Shown here: piece after piece, positions 20,323 through 28,860 of the stretch
Layout: each line of letters begins with the position of its first letter
Numbering within the stretch: the first letter of the stretch is position 1
Assembly (NCBI RefSeq): GCF_030486595.1
Contig: NZ_JAUJZH010000007.1
Location: 225,570-289,569, forward strand
Reading direction: 5' to 3'
Source: Variovorax ginsengisoli
GTDB taxonomy: Bacteria; Pseudomonadota; Gammaproteobacteria; Burkholderiales; Burkholderiaceae_C
DNA: 64,000 nt
The notes under the pieces: generated by a model
What the model was told of the DNA's origin: nothing
Database searches by the model: none
The model's input: only the letters and a program-made list of their open reading frames with translations
Made by a program: the position numbers and the translations under genes

Positions 20323-21536
20323 CCGACCAACGCCATGCGGCCTTGGGCATCCACCCGATCGCCGCCGACGAAGACGGCGGCCACGACAGCCTGCCCCGCC
20401 GGCGCCAGATCGTGCGCAGCACCCGCATCGCGGTGCTGCTGGTGCTGGCGCTGCTGGCGATCGGCGCCGCGCGCACCGTCTATCTGCGCGTGGCCAACGC
20501 CCGCGCCCTGGAAGCCGGCACCGCCGAGCGCGCCACCCAGTACGTGAAGACCGCCCTGCCCCAGACCGCGGGCAGCGGCCAGACGCTGGCGCTGCCCGGC
20601 ACGCTGCAGGGCTTCACGCAGTCGCCGATCTCGGCCCGCGCCAGCGGCTATCTCAAGCGCTGGACCCGGGACATCGGCAGCCGGGTCGAGAAGGGTGAGC
20701 TGCTGGCCGAGATCGAGACGCCCGAGATCGACCAGCAGCTGTCGCAGGCCGTCGCCGCGCGCCAGCAGGCCGCCGCCGCGCTCGAACTCGCGAAGAGCAC
20801 GCTGGCGCGCTGGGAGGGCCTGCGCAAGAAGGACGTGGTCTCGCAGCAGGACCTCGACGAGCGCCGCGGCGCCCTGGCACAGGCCAGCGCCAACCTGGCG
20901 GCGGCCGACGCCAACGTGCAGCGGCTGCGCCAGACCGAGGGCTTCAAGCGCGTGCTGGCGCCCTTCGCGGGCGTGATCACGCGGCGCAACGTCGACGTCG
21001 GCGACCTGATCGATGCCGGCGCCGGCAACGGCGGCCGGGCGCTGTTCCAGCTCGCCCAGACCGATCCGCTGCGGGTCTACATCAATGTGCCGCAGGCCTA
21101 CGCCCAGCTCGTGAAGGAGGGGCAGCCGGTGGTCGTCACCCAGTCCGAACTGCGCGGCCAGAGCTTCAAGGGCGAGGTGGCGCGGACCTCGGGCGCGATC
21201 GATTCGACCACCCGCATGATGCAGGTCGAGGTCGCGCTGCCGAACAAGGAAGGCATCCTGCTGCCGGGCGCCTACGTGCAGGTCTCGCTGCCGCTGACGC
21301 CCAGCCGCGCGCTCAGCATCCCCGCCAATGCGCTGCTGTTCCGCGCCGAAGGCACGCGGGTCGCGGTGGTGGACGCCGAGGGCAAGGTGCGGCTGCGCGG
21401 TGTCAGCATCGGGCGCAACTACGGCGACACGGTGGAGGTGCTCGACGGCATCTCGGGCAGCGACCGGCTGGTGCTGAACCCCTCGGATTCGCTGGCCGAA
21501 GGCGACCTGGTCACGGTCGCGAAGGAGCCGGCGTGA
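20319..21536 (+). CDS. RND efflux periplasmic adaptor (membrane fusion protein)
   Basis: This is the HlyD/AcrA-type adaptor connecting the inner-membrane pump to the outer membrane channel. The 405-residue protein has one N-terminal membrane anchor (about residues 38-52, RIAVLLVLALLAIGAA), no lipobox, a lipoyl/barrel-sandwich domain, an alpha-helical hairpin rich in Ala/Gln/Leu (about 130-205), and beta-barrel domains ending at LVTVAKEPA. The start has GGAGGT six bases upstream, donated by the repeat. It overlaps the next gene by GTGA. Confidence 0.93.
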   Translation: MTDQRHAALGIHPIAADEDGGHDSLPRRRQIVRSTRIAVLLVLALLAIGAARTVYLRVANARALEAGTAERATQYVKTALPQTAGSGQTLALPGTLQGFTQSPISARASGYLKRWTRDIGSRVEKGELLAEIETPEIDQQLSQAVAARQQAAAALELAKSTLARWEGLRKKDVVSQQDLDERRGALAQASANLAAADANVQRLRQTEGFKRVLAPFAGVITRRNVDVGDLIDAGAGNGGRALFQLAQTDPLRVYINVPQAYAQLVKEGQPVVVTQSELRGQSFKGEVARTSGAIDSTTRMMQVEVALPNKEGILLPGAYVQVSLPLTPSRALSIPANALLFRAEGTRVAVVDAEGKVRLRGVSIGRNYGDTVEVLDGISGSDRLVLNPSDSLAEGDLVTVAKEPA

Positions 21537-23032
21537 GTCTTCGCCGGTTGTCGTCGGTGGCAGCTGCCACGATGCTGCTGGCCGGCTGCGTCGCCGGGCC
21601 CGACTACCGCAAGCCGGAGGTCGAGGTGCCGGTCAGCTGGCAACTCGAGCAGCCCTGGCGCCAGGCTTCGCCTGGTGATGCCGAGGCCAAGGGCCCGTGG
21701 TGGCGGCGCTTCGACGACCCGACGCTCGACGCGCTGCAGGAGAGGGCGCTGGCCAACAGCCCGACACTCGACCTGGCGAGCGCCCGGCTGGCACAGGCGC
21801 GGGCCACGCTGGCGGGCGCCGAATCGGGCCGCTCGCCGCAGCTGGGCCTGGGTTCGCGCGCCTCGCGGCTCAAGATCTCGGCCAACCGGCCGCTCACCAA
21901 CTACGCCACCAACAACTATTCGACGGTCCAGAACGACTTCGCGCTGACCCTGGTCGCCAGCTACGAACTCGACCTCGCGGGCCGGGTGCAGCGCACGGTC
22001 GAGGGCGCCTCCGCCTCGGCCGCGCAATCGGCCGCCGACCTCGAGAACACCCGGCTCCTGCTGACCGCCGACCTGGCCTCGGCCTACTTCAGCCTGCGCG
22101 CCACCGACCTGGAGCTCGACGTGGTCGCTCGCTCGATCGAGGTCCAGCGTCGGGCCCTGCAGTTCGTGACCGACCGCCACGAAGGCGGCGCGGTGTCGGG
22201 CCTCGACGTGGCGCAGCAGCAGGCGCTGCTGGACAACACGCTGACCCAGGTCGACCTGCTGAAGCGGCTGCGGTCGCAGTTCGAGCATGCGATTGCGACA
22301 CTGACCGGCACACCGGCGCCGAACTTCGCGCTGGCACCGGACATCCAGCCGCTGCGGCCGCCGGCGATCCCGCTCGGCGTTCCGTCGGACGCGCTGGAGC
22401 GCCGGCCCGATGTCGCCGCCGCCGAGCGCGCGATGGCCGCGGCCAACGCGCAGATCGGCGTCGCCACCGCGGCCTTCTACCCGAGCGTGAACCTGCTGCC
22501 CACGGGCGGCGTCGACAGCCGCAGCCTGTCGACCCTGTTCGATGCCCAGAGCGTGCTGTGGTCGATCGGCGTCTCGGCGACCCAGACGATCTTCGACGGC
22601 GGCCGCATCCGCGCCAACGTCGACTTCACCAAGGCCGGCTACGACGCCACCGTCGCCAGCTACCGCCGGGTGGTGCTGACCGCGATGCAGGAGGCCGAGG
22701 ACGGCATCACCGGCCTGGCGTCGCTCGAACGCGCCGCGGCGCAGTCGCAGACGGCGGTGGCCAGCGCGCGCCGGGTGCTCGACATGTCGGCCAGCCGCTA
22801 CGAGGGCGGCGCCACCACCTTCCTCGACGTCATCACGGCCCAGCAGGCGCTGTTGAACATCGAGCGCCAGGCGGCCCAACTTTCCGGGCAGCGCATGCTG
22901 GGCACGGTGTTCCTGGTGAAGGCGCTGGGCGGCGACTGGTGCGGCGTCGAAGCGCGCGGGGCCGGCGGCGGGGGCACCAGCGCTAGAACAGACTGCCCTG
23001 CCCCGCTGCGCCAGGTGGTCGGAACGCGCTGA
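21533..23032 (+). CDS. NodT-family outer membrane efflux lipoprotein
   Basis: This is the outer membrane channel of the RND system. The protein (499 residues) starts at GTG overlapping the adaptor stop and has a lipoprotein signal with the lipobox LLAGC (Cys about residue 19). Repeated OEP domains follow, with the helical segments GLDVAQQQALLDNT and TTFLDVITAQQALLN, as in NodT/OprM proteins. The 3' end overlaps the convergent radical SAM gene by 50 bp, so the last 17 residues are encoded in antisense to that gene. Confidence 0.92.
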   Translation: MSLRRLSSVAAATMLLAGCVAGPDYRKPEVEVPVSWQLEQPWRQASPGDAEAKGPWWRRFDDPTLDALQERALANSPTLDLASARLAQARATLAGAESGRSPQLGLGSRASRLKISANRPLTNYATNNYSTVQNDFALTLVASYELDLAGRVQRTVEGASASAAQSAADLENTRLLLTADLASAYFSLRATDLELDVVARSIEVQRRALQFVTDRHEGGAVSGLDVAQQQALLDNTLTQVDLLKRLRSQFEHAIATLTGTPAPNFALAPDIQPLRPPAIPLGVPSDALERRPDVAAAERAMAAANAQIGVATAAFYPSVNLLPTGGVDSRSLSTLFDAQSVLWSIGVSATQTIFDGGRIRANVDFTKAGYDATVASYRRVVLTAMQEAEDGITGLASLERAAAQSQTAVASARRVLDMSASRYEGGATTFLDVITAQQALLNIERQAAQLSGQRMLGTVFLVKALGGDWCGVEARGAGGGGTSARTDCPAPLRQVVGTR

Positions 23033-24077
23033 GGTCGAGCCCGATGCGCTGGCGGTTGAAGCCGATGCGGTTCGTCGCCTTCTCGAAGCGCTGGCGGATC
23101 AGGTCGGCCCACAGGCCGCTGCCCTTCATGCGGGTCGCGAAGTCGGCGTCGTAGTCCTTGCCGCCGCGCATCTCGCGGATGCGCGCCATGATGCGGTCGG
23201 CCCGCTGCGGGTAGTGCAGTTCGAGCCACTGCTTGAACAGCGGCGCGACCTCCCAGGGCAGCCGGACCACGGTGTAGAAGGCGCAGCGCGCGCCGGCCTC
23301 CCAGGCGGCTTCGAGCACCTGCTCCATGTCCTCGGTGACGAAGGGAATCTGCGGCGCCACGCTGACGCCGACCGGCACGCCGGCGTCGGCCAAGGTGCGC
23401 AGGGTGCGCAGCCGCCGGTGCGGCGCGGCGGCCCGCGGCTCGAGCTTGCGTGCCAGCTCGCCGTCGAGCGTGGTGATCGTGACGTACACAGCGGCCAGCC
23501 GGTCGGCGGCCATCGGTGCGATCAGGTCGAGGTCGCGCTCGACTGCGCTTGATTTGGTGACGAGGCCGAAGGGATGGCGCGATTCCTTCAGCACTTCGAT
23601 CACCGAACGCGTGAGCCGCAGCTCGCGTTCGATCGGCTGGTAGCAATCGGTCGCGGTGCCGATCGCGATCTGGCTCGGCCGGTAGGCTTTGCGGCCCAGT
23701 TCGGCGCGCAGCACCTCGGCGACGTTGCGCTTCGCGATCAGCTTGGTCTCGAAGTCCAGGCCGGGCGAGAGATTGAGGTAGCTGTGGGTGGGCCGGGCGA
23801 AGCAATAGATGCAACCATGCTCGCAACCCCGGTAGGGGTTGAGCGAGCGGTCGAACGGAATGTCGGGCGAGTCGTTCTCGCTCAAGACCGATTTCACGTC
23901 CTCGAAGCGGACCTCGGTCTGCAGCCGCTGGAGGCCCTCGGCTTCGGCCTCGCCCTCTTCCAGCGTGCCCCAGCCGTCGTCGAAGGCGTCGCGCACGTCG
24001 CGCTCGAAACGATGCGGCAGGCGCGTCGCGGCGCCGCGGCCCTTGAGGGCGTGGACGGGGATGAAGCTGTCGCCCAT
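22983..24077 (-). CDS. PA0069-family radical SAM protein
   Basis: The 364-residue protein has the iron-sulfur motif GCEHGCIYCFARP (CxxxCxxC), preceded by SLNPYRG. It resembles the family of P. aeruginosa PA0069 and, more distantly, the DNA-repair enzyme SplB. Downstream TATDCYQPIER and VTKSSAVERDLDL belong to the radical SAM barrel. The reaction is unknown. The start codon is 13 bp from a LexA box (24090-24109), so SOS induction is expected, which points to a role in DNA damage. The 3' end overlaps the efflux lipoprotein gene. Confidence 0.9.
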   Translation of the reverse strand: MGDSFIPVHALKGRGAATRLPHRFERDVRDAFDDGWGTLEEGEAEAEGLQRLQTEVRFEDVKSVLSENDSPDIPFDRSLNPYRGCEHGCIYCFARPTHSYLNLSPGLDFETKLIAKRNVAEVLRAELGRKAYRPSQIAIGTATDCYQPIERELRLTRSVIEVLKESRHPFGLVTKSSAVERDLDLIAPMAADRLAAVYVTITTLDGELARKLEPRAAAPHRRLRTLRTLADAGVPVGVSVAPQIPFVTEDMEQVLEAAWEAGARCAFYTVVRLPWEVAPLFKQWLELHYPQRADRIMARIREMRGGKDYDADFATRMKGSGLWADLIRQRFEKATNRIGFNRQRIGLDLSAFRPPGAAGQGSLF

Positions 24078-24089
24078 GGCGCCTCCGGA

Positions 24090-24109
24090 TACTGTATGAA
24101 ATTACAGTA
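24090..24109 (-). promoter_or_regulatory. LexA (SOS) box
   Basis: TACTGT-N8-ACAGTA is a perfect 6-bp dyad with the 8-bp spacing of the proteobacterial LexA consensus CTGT-N8-ACAG, and the spacer ATGAAATT is AT-rich. It sits immediately upstream of the radical SAM start codon and 83 bp from the divergent gene at 24192, so it could control both. Confidence 0.82.
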
Positions 24110-24191
24110 TTCCATGTTTTGGCGGCAGGCGCAGCAACGAACTGCAACGAGCTGGGCTGCGCTAAGCTGCAAGTCCCACCGATCGTTCCCC

Positions 24192-24548
24192 ATGCCCCGC
24201 CGCCCCGAAAACCTCTACCCCCAATACCACGCCCATCTCTACTTCGGCCCAGAGACGGTCGCCCAGGCGCGCCGGATCGCCGAGCAGGCGGGGCGCGAGT
24301 TGCTGGTGGTGGTCGGCCGCGTGCACGAAAAACTCGTCGGCCCGCATCCGCACTGGAGCTGCCAGATCGCCTTCGACGCCGCCGAATTCGATGAAGTGAT
24401 CGCCTGGCTGGAGGCCCACCGCGAGGGACTCGACGTCTTCGTGCACGGCCTCACCGGCGACGACTACCAGGACCACACGGCGCATGCGATGTGGCTCGGC
24501 AACGAGTCGCCACTCGATCTGCGCATGTTCAGCCGGCCGGCCGCCTGA
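24192..24548 (+). CDS. DOPA 4,5-dioxygenase family protein
   Basis: The 118-residue protein matches the small extradiol dioxygenase-like family first described for fungal DOPA dioxygenase. Conserved His residues occur in YHAHLYFG, GPHPHWSCQIAF and VHGLTGDDYQDHTAHAMWLG, consistent with metal binding. The family would cleave a catechol ring, but bacterial members of this length have few assigned substrates. It is divergent from the SOS-type radical SAM gene and shares its upstream region. Confidence 0.85.
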   Translation: MPRRPENLYPQYHAHLYFGPETVAQARRIAEQAGRELLVVVGRVHEKLVGPHPHWSCQIAFDAAEFDEVIAWLEAHREGLDVFVHGLTGDDYQDHTAHAMWLGNESPLDLRMFSRPAA

Positions 24549-24678
24549 GCTGCGCCGACCAGCAATTCGCCACAGTCATCAAGGAAACTTCTTCGCCTGA
24601 AACGGAAGGCGCTCGCAGACGCGACAGCATGCATTTCTGAAGATCGCAGACCGGCCACCGCCGGCGAAAGCTATCTGC

Positions 24679-24795
24679 ATGCCCAAGAAGCCTCGATCCC
24701 TGCGCGACATCATCGAGTGCGTCGCGGCCGTTCTCCTGCCGTGGCTGCTGTGTGCCGCTGCGTACCTGTTCTTCGCGGGCCTGGAATTCGACTAG
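24679..24795 (+). CDS. Small single-pass membrane protein (38 residues)
   Basis: The frame from ATG at 24679 encodes MPKKPRSLRDIIE followed by a hydrophobic stretch (about residues 14-33, with VAAVLLPWLLCAAAYLFF) and ends GLEFD. The basic N-terminus and one membrane helix predict a small inner-membrane protein with its N-terminus in the cytoplasm. A weak CGAAAG precedes the start. It sits alone between two genes and ends 3 bp from the convergent GST gene. No family is recognised. Confidence 0.55.
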   Translation: MPKKPRSLRDIIECVAAVLLPWLLCAAAYLFFAGLEFD

Positions 24796-24798
24796 GCC

Positions 24799-25455
24799 TC
24801 AGAACTCGGCATCCAGCTCGTCGATCTCCTCCGGCTCCTGCTTCGCCGCCTTGATCCATTCCTGCATCGCCGGCAGTTCGATGATCCGCTTGCAGTAGCC
24901 GGCGCAAACCGTGTCCAGGGTCACGTCGTAGGTCATGAAGCGCGTCACCACGGGCGCATACATTGCGTCGGCGATGCAGGGTTGCTTGCCGAACAGGTAC
25001 GGGCCGCCGTAGGCTTTCAGGCACCCGCGCCAGATCGCGACCACGCGGTCGATGTCGGCCTGCGCGCGCGACCAGATCTTGAAGTTCGGGAACCTGGCCT
25101 TGACGTTCATTGGCAGCGAGCTGCGCATCGCGCTGAAGCCCGAATGCATCTCGCCGCAGATCGCCCGGCAATGGGCCCGGGCCTTGGCATCGGCCGGCAG
25201 CAGGCCGGCCTTGGGCTTGATCTCGTTGAGGTATTCGCCGATCGCCAGCGTGTCCCAGACCTTGATGCCGGCATGCTCGAGCGACGGCACCAGCATCGAC
25301 GACGACAGCAGCAGCATCTCGGCCTTCATCGCCGGGTCGTCGGGCGGGATCACCTTCTCGCTGAAATCCAGGCCCGCGAGCCGGCACATCAACCAGCCGC
25401 GCAACGACCACGCGCCGTAGTTCTTGCTGCTGATGGTGAGGACGGGTTTGGCCAT
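24799..25455 (-). CDS. Glutathione S-transferase family protein
   Basis: The 218-residue protein has a thioredoxin-like N-terminal domain with KNYGAWSLRGWLM in the glutathione-activating region and MLVPSLEHAGIKVWDTLAIGEYLNEI (cis-Pro and the gamma-glutamyl-binding DT-x-AI), then an all-helical C-terminal domain. The start at 25455 is preceded on the minus strand by AGGAG. The class and substrate cannot be determined. Confidence 0.9.
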   Translation of the reverse strand: MAKPVLTISSKNYGAWSLRGWLMCRLAGLDFSEKVIPPDDPAMKAEMLLLSSSMLVPSLEHAGIKVWDTLAIGEYLNEIKPKAGLLPADAKARAHCRAICGEMHSGFSAMRSSLPMNVKARFPNFKIWSRAQADIDRVVAIWRGCLKAYGGPYLFGKQPCIADAMYAPVVTRFMTYDVTLDTVCAGYCKRIIELPAMQEWIKAAKQEPEEIDELDAEF

Positions 25456-25556
25456 GGAGACTCCTGGGCTGCCGGATCGGCTCTGCACCAGTGCAAGCCC
25501 TGTGCCAGAACAGTGCACCTCTTCGCCTTGGCCCGCAACTTGCCTGCAGCCCCTCC

Positions 25557-26774
25557 ATGCTGTACCGGGCCTACCAAACTCACACCGACCTGCTCTCGCC
25601 GTCCCGGCTCGCAGCCCAGTACCTCGGCAACAGCGTGTGGAAGTCCCGGCCGGACCGCAGCGCCGCCCGCCGTATCGCCGCGGCGATGGATGTCTACGCC
25701 CACCTGCGGCTGACCCACACGCGGCCCGACTACGGCATCAAGAGCGTGCTGTCCGAGGGGCAGGAAGCCGCGGTCACCGAAGAGCTCGCGCTGGTCGCGC
25801 CCTTCGGCACCCTGCTGCACTTCCGCAAGGACACCAAGGCGGTGCAGCCGAAGGTGCTGCTGGCCGCACCACTGTCGGGCCATTTCGCGACCTTGCTGCG
25901 TGAAACGGTGCGCACCCTGCTGCGCGACCACGACGTCTACCTGACCGACTGGCACAACGCCCGCGACGTGCCGCTGTGGAACGGCGGCTTCGGCCTCGAC
26001 GACTACACGCTGCAGATCGTGAGCTTCCTCGAGGCGATCGGCCCCGGCGCCCACATGGTGGCGGTCTGCCAGCCCTGCGTGGCGGCGCTGGCGGCGACCG
26101 CGCTGATGGCCGAGGACGATCACCCTGCCGCGCCGCTGAGCCTGACCCTGATGGCCGGCCCGGTCGACTGCCGCATCAATCCGACCATGGTGAACAAGCT
26201 GGCGACCGATCGCCCGATCGGCTGGTTCGAGCGCAACCTGATCAGCCGGGTGCCATGGCCGCACGCGGGGATGATGCGGCGCGTGTACCCGGGCTTCCTG
26301 CAGCTCAGCGCCTTCATGAGCATGAATCCCGACCGGCACAAGGAACAGTTCAAGAAGCTCTATCACCACCTGGTCGAAGGCGAACTCGAGCAGGCCGCCA
26401 CGATCCGGGACTTCTACGACGAATACCTGGCGGTCAACGACCTGCCGGCCGAGTTCTATCTCGAGACGGTCGAGCGGGTGTTCCAGACCTACGACCTGCC
26501 GCGCGGCGAGCTCACCGTCGGCGATCGCAGGGTGGACCCCGCGGCCATCCGCCGGACCGCACTGATGACGGTCGAAGGCGAGCGCGACGACATCTGCGCG
26601 GTCGGCCAGACCGTGGCGGCGCAGGACCTGTGCACCAGCATCCGCCCCTACCTCAAGACCCACCACCTGCAGGCCGGCGTCGGCCACTACGGCGTCTTCA
26701 GCGGCAGCAAGTGGAACACGCAGATCTATCCGCGGGTGCGCGAGATGATCCACACGGCGCAGGAACTGCACTAA
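25557..26774 (+). CDS. phaZ: Intracellular polyhydroxyalkanoate depolymerase
   Basis: The enzyme mobilises stored PHB granules. The 405-residue protein matches the PhaZ1-type of Ralstonia/Cupriavidus, where the nucleophile is Cys: here AVCQPCVAALAA near residue 170. DVYLTDWHNARDVPL, the C-terminal Asp in VEGERDDICAVGQT and the His in GVGHYGVFSGSKW complete the expected triad. The ATG at 25557 gives the family-typical MLYRAYQTH; upstream codons in frame are unconserved. The stop codon overlaps that of the convergent LysR gene. Confidence 0.93.
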   Translation: MLYRAYQTHTDLLSPSRLAAQYLGNSVWKSRPDRSAARRIAAAMDVYAHLRLTHTRPDYGIKSVLSEGQEAAVTEELALVAPFGTLLHFRKDTKAVQPKVLLAAPLSGHFATLLRETVRTLLRDHDVYLTDWHNARDVPLWNGGFGLDDYTLQIVSFLEAIGPGAHMVAVCQPCVAALAATALMAEDDHPAAPLSLTLMAGPVDCRINPTMVNKLATDRPIGWFERNLISRVPWPHAGMMRRVYPGFLQLSAFMSMNPDRHKEQFKKLYHHLVEGELEQAATIRDFYDEYLAVNDLPAEFYLETVERVFQTYDLPRGELTVGDRRVDPAAIRRTALMTVEGERDDICAVGQTVAAQDLCTSIRPYLKTHHLQAGVGHYGVFSGSKWNTQIYPRVREMIHTAQELH

Positions 26775-27688
26775 GCCGCGCTCGCCACCAAGGCCTGCCG
26801 CAGATGCGCGATCAGCGCCTGCGATGCGACGTTGCGCATCGGCCCGGGCAGGTAGACGAGCACGATGCGGCGCTCGATGCCGGGCCGAGTCAGCGGGAGG
26901 ACCACCAGTTCATCGTCGCGCAGCGAGGACGTGTAGAGCCTCGGCATCAGTCCGAGCGCCAGCCCGCCGCGCACCAGGGCGTAGAGCGTCTCCGAATAGC
27001 TCACCCGATAGGGCTCCGAGCCCTGCGCGAACTGGGCCCGGGCCGGATCCCCCAGCGCCGGCATGCTGCCGCTCTCGAACAGCACCAGGCGCTCGCCGCC
27101 GATCGCCTCCCAGTCGGCGCCGCCGGCAGCGGCCAGCGGGTCATCGCGCCGCACCACCAGCACCAGCGGATCGCGGAACAGGTCGATGCAGACCAGCCCG
27201 CCCGGCGGTTCGGTGATGGCGGCCACCGCGAGGTCGAGCTGGCCGCTGCGCACTTCGGCCAGCAGCGCATTCGACGGCGCGTCGCGCCAAGCGAACTCGA
27301 CACCGTGCTGAGCGTCGCCGCCGACGAACGCAGCCACCGACGCCGCGACCCGGGCGCTGGCCGATGGGATCACGCCGATGCGCACGAAGGCGCGGCCGCG
27401 CTGCACCGTGCTCTCGATGTCGCGCAGCGCGACCTCGAAGGTGTTGACCAGGTAGTCGGTGCGCGCCAGCACCTCGGTGCCGACCGGCGTCAGCGCCAGC
27501 CGATGGGTCGAGCGGGTCAGCAGTTCGGCACCGAGCAACTTCTCCATCTGCTTGATCGCATTGCTCAGCGCCGGCTGGGTGATCGACAGGCGGCGCGCGG
27601 CGCGGCCGAACTGGCCCTCTTCCACCAGCACCGAGAAGCACTGGAGCTGGCGCAGCGTGAGCGCACGCAATGGCAAAGTGGAAGCCAT
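26771..27688 (-). CDS. LysR-family transcriptional regulator
   Basis: The 305-residue regulator has an N-terminal winged helix-turn-helix (TLRQLQCFSVLVEEGQFGRA, SITQPALSNAIKQMEKLLG) and a C-terminal effector-binding domain. It is divergent from the adenosine deaminase gene across 83 bp, so it very probably controls that gene and the linked binding protein. An 11-bp palindrome, ATTCAGTGAAT, lies in this gap at 27704-27714. The ligand is unknown. Confidence 0.93.
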   Translation of the reverse strand: MASTLPLRALTLRQLQCFSVLVEEGQFGRAARRLSITQPALSNAIKQMEKLLGAELLTRSTHRLALTPVGTEVLARTDYLVNTFEVALRDIESTVQRGRAFVRIGVIPSASARVAASVAAFVGGDAQHGVEFAWRDAPSNALLAEVRSGQLDLAVAAITEPPGGLVCIDLFRDPLVLVVRRDDPLAAAGGADWEAIGGERLVLFESGSMPALGDPARAQFAQGSEPYRVSYSETLYALVRGGLALGLMPRLYTSSLRDDELVVLPLTRPGIERRIVLVYLPGPMRNVASQALIAHLRQALVASAA

Positions 27689-27703
27689 GGACCTCTGATA
27701 TAG

Positions 27704-27714
27704 ATTCAGTGAAT
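27704..27714 (+). promoter_or_regulatory. Candidate LysR operator in the divergent promoter region
   Basis: ATTCA-G-TGAAT is a perfect dyad with T-N9-A character, and a longer dyad TGAAAT (27714-27719) / ATTTCA (27743-27748) flanks the AT-rich stretch that follows. The gap is markedly AT-rich against its neighbours, as expected of a promoter shared by a LysR gene and its target. Confidence 0.4.
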
Positions 27715-27771
27715 GAAATTATAGGAATTCAAAATTTTCCTTATTTCACCGCCCTGCCTAGACTGGGCGGC

Positions 27772-28860
27772 ATGCGCACTGACACGGCCGTCCCCGACCC
27801 CCTCGATGCTTTCCTGCGGGCGATCCCGAAGGTCGAACTGCACTGCCACCTGTTCGGGACGGTCCGCCACGACACCTTCGCGGACCTCAACCGCCGCGCC
27901 GGCTCGCCGCTGGCCGACGACGAGATCGAGGGCTTCTACACCCGGGGCGAAAAGCCGGTCGGCGTGCTGCGGGTGCTGCGGGCGCTCGATGCCCAGCTGG
28001 TGCGCGGCGCCGACGACCTGCACCGGCTCACTTTCGAATACCTGCAGGACGCGGCGGCGCACCAGGTGCGCTACAGCGAGTTCTTCTGGAACCCGACCGG
28101 CACCGTGCACGCCTCCGGCATCGGCTACCGCGAGGCCCAGGACGCGATCGTCCGCGCGATCCACGACGCCGAGCGGGCGTTCGGCATCGTCGGCCGGCTG
28201 ATCGCGGCGATCGACCGCGAAGCCAGCCCCGAGGCGGCGGTCGAGATGGTGCAGTGGGTCACGGCAAACCGACGCGACGAAGTGATCGGCATCGGGATCG
28301 ACTACCGCGAGAACGACCGGCCGCCCGAGCTTTTCGCCGAGGCCTACCGCGACGCCCGGCGCGCCGGCCTCAAGACCACCGCGCACGCCGGCGAGTTCGG
28401 CATGCCCTGGACCAACGTGCGCACGGCGCTCGACCTGCTGCAGGTGGACCGCATCGACCATGGCTACACGGTGGTCGACCGGCCGGAATTCGCACGCGAA
28501 TGCGCCGAGCGCGGCGTGCTGTTCACGGTCGTGCCGACCAACTCCTACTACCTGCGCACGCTGCCGCCGGAGCGCTGGGCGCTCGACCATCCGATCCGCC
28601 GCATGCCGGGGCTGGGCCTGAGCATCCACCCGAACACCGACGATCCAACCCTGCACAAGGTCACGCCCACCGGGGCTTGGCGGATGATGGTGCGCCACTT
28701 CGGCTTCGGGCTCGACGACCTGCGCGGCTTCATGCACAACGGCCTGGACGGCGCCTGGATCGACGATGCGCAGCGTCGCCGGTGGCGTGCCGACTGGAGC
28801 GTGGAATTCGACCAGTTCCGTGCCAGCCTCTCCCCGGACTCCTTCCTGCCAACCCCATGA
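27772..28860 (+). CDS. add: Adenosine deaminase family protein
   Basis: The enzyme hydrolytically deaminates adenosine or a related purine to the oxo product. The 362-residue barrel has the metal ligands HCHLFG, the catalytic HAGE, the His in RIDHGYTV and the paired Asp in NTDDPTL, all conserved in the family. The N-terminus VELHCHLFGT differs slightly from the usual HLHG, so an adenine deaminase or other amino-purine specificity is possible. The stop overlaps the start of the Bug protein gene (ATGA). Confidence 0.88.
   Translation: MRTDTAVPDPLDAFLRAIPKVELHCHLFGTVRHDTFADLNRRAGSPLADDEIEGFYTRGEKPVGVLRVLRALDAQLVRGADDLHRLTFEYLQDAAAHQVRYSEFFWNPTGTVHASGIGYREAQDAIVRAIHDAERAFGIVGRLIAAIDREASPEAAVEMVQWVTANRRDEVIGIGIDYRENDRPPELFAEAYRDARRAGLKTTAHAGEFGMPWTNVRTALDLLQVDRIDHGYTVVDRPEFARECAERGVLFTVVPTNSYYLRTLPPERWALDHPIRRMPGLGLSIHPNTDDPTLHKVTPTGAWRMMVRHFGFGLDDLRGFMHNGLDGAWIDDAQRRRWRADWSVEFDQFRASLSPDSFLPTP

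Noticed and set aside
17004..20384. A 1126-codon minus-strand frame opposite the RND permease
   Set aside because: It mirrors the codon periodicity of the permease, is rich in His/Arg/Gln as such shadows are, and has no domain.
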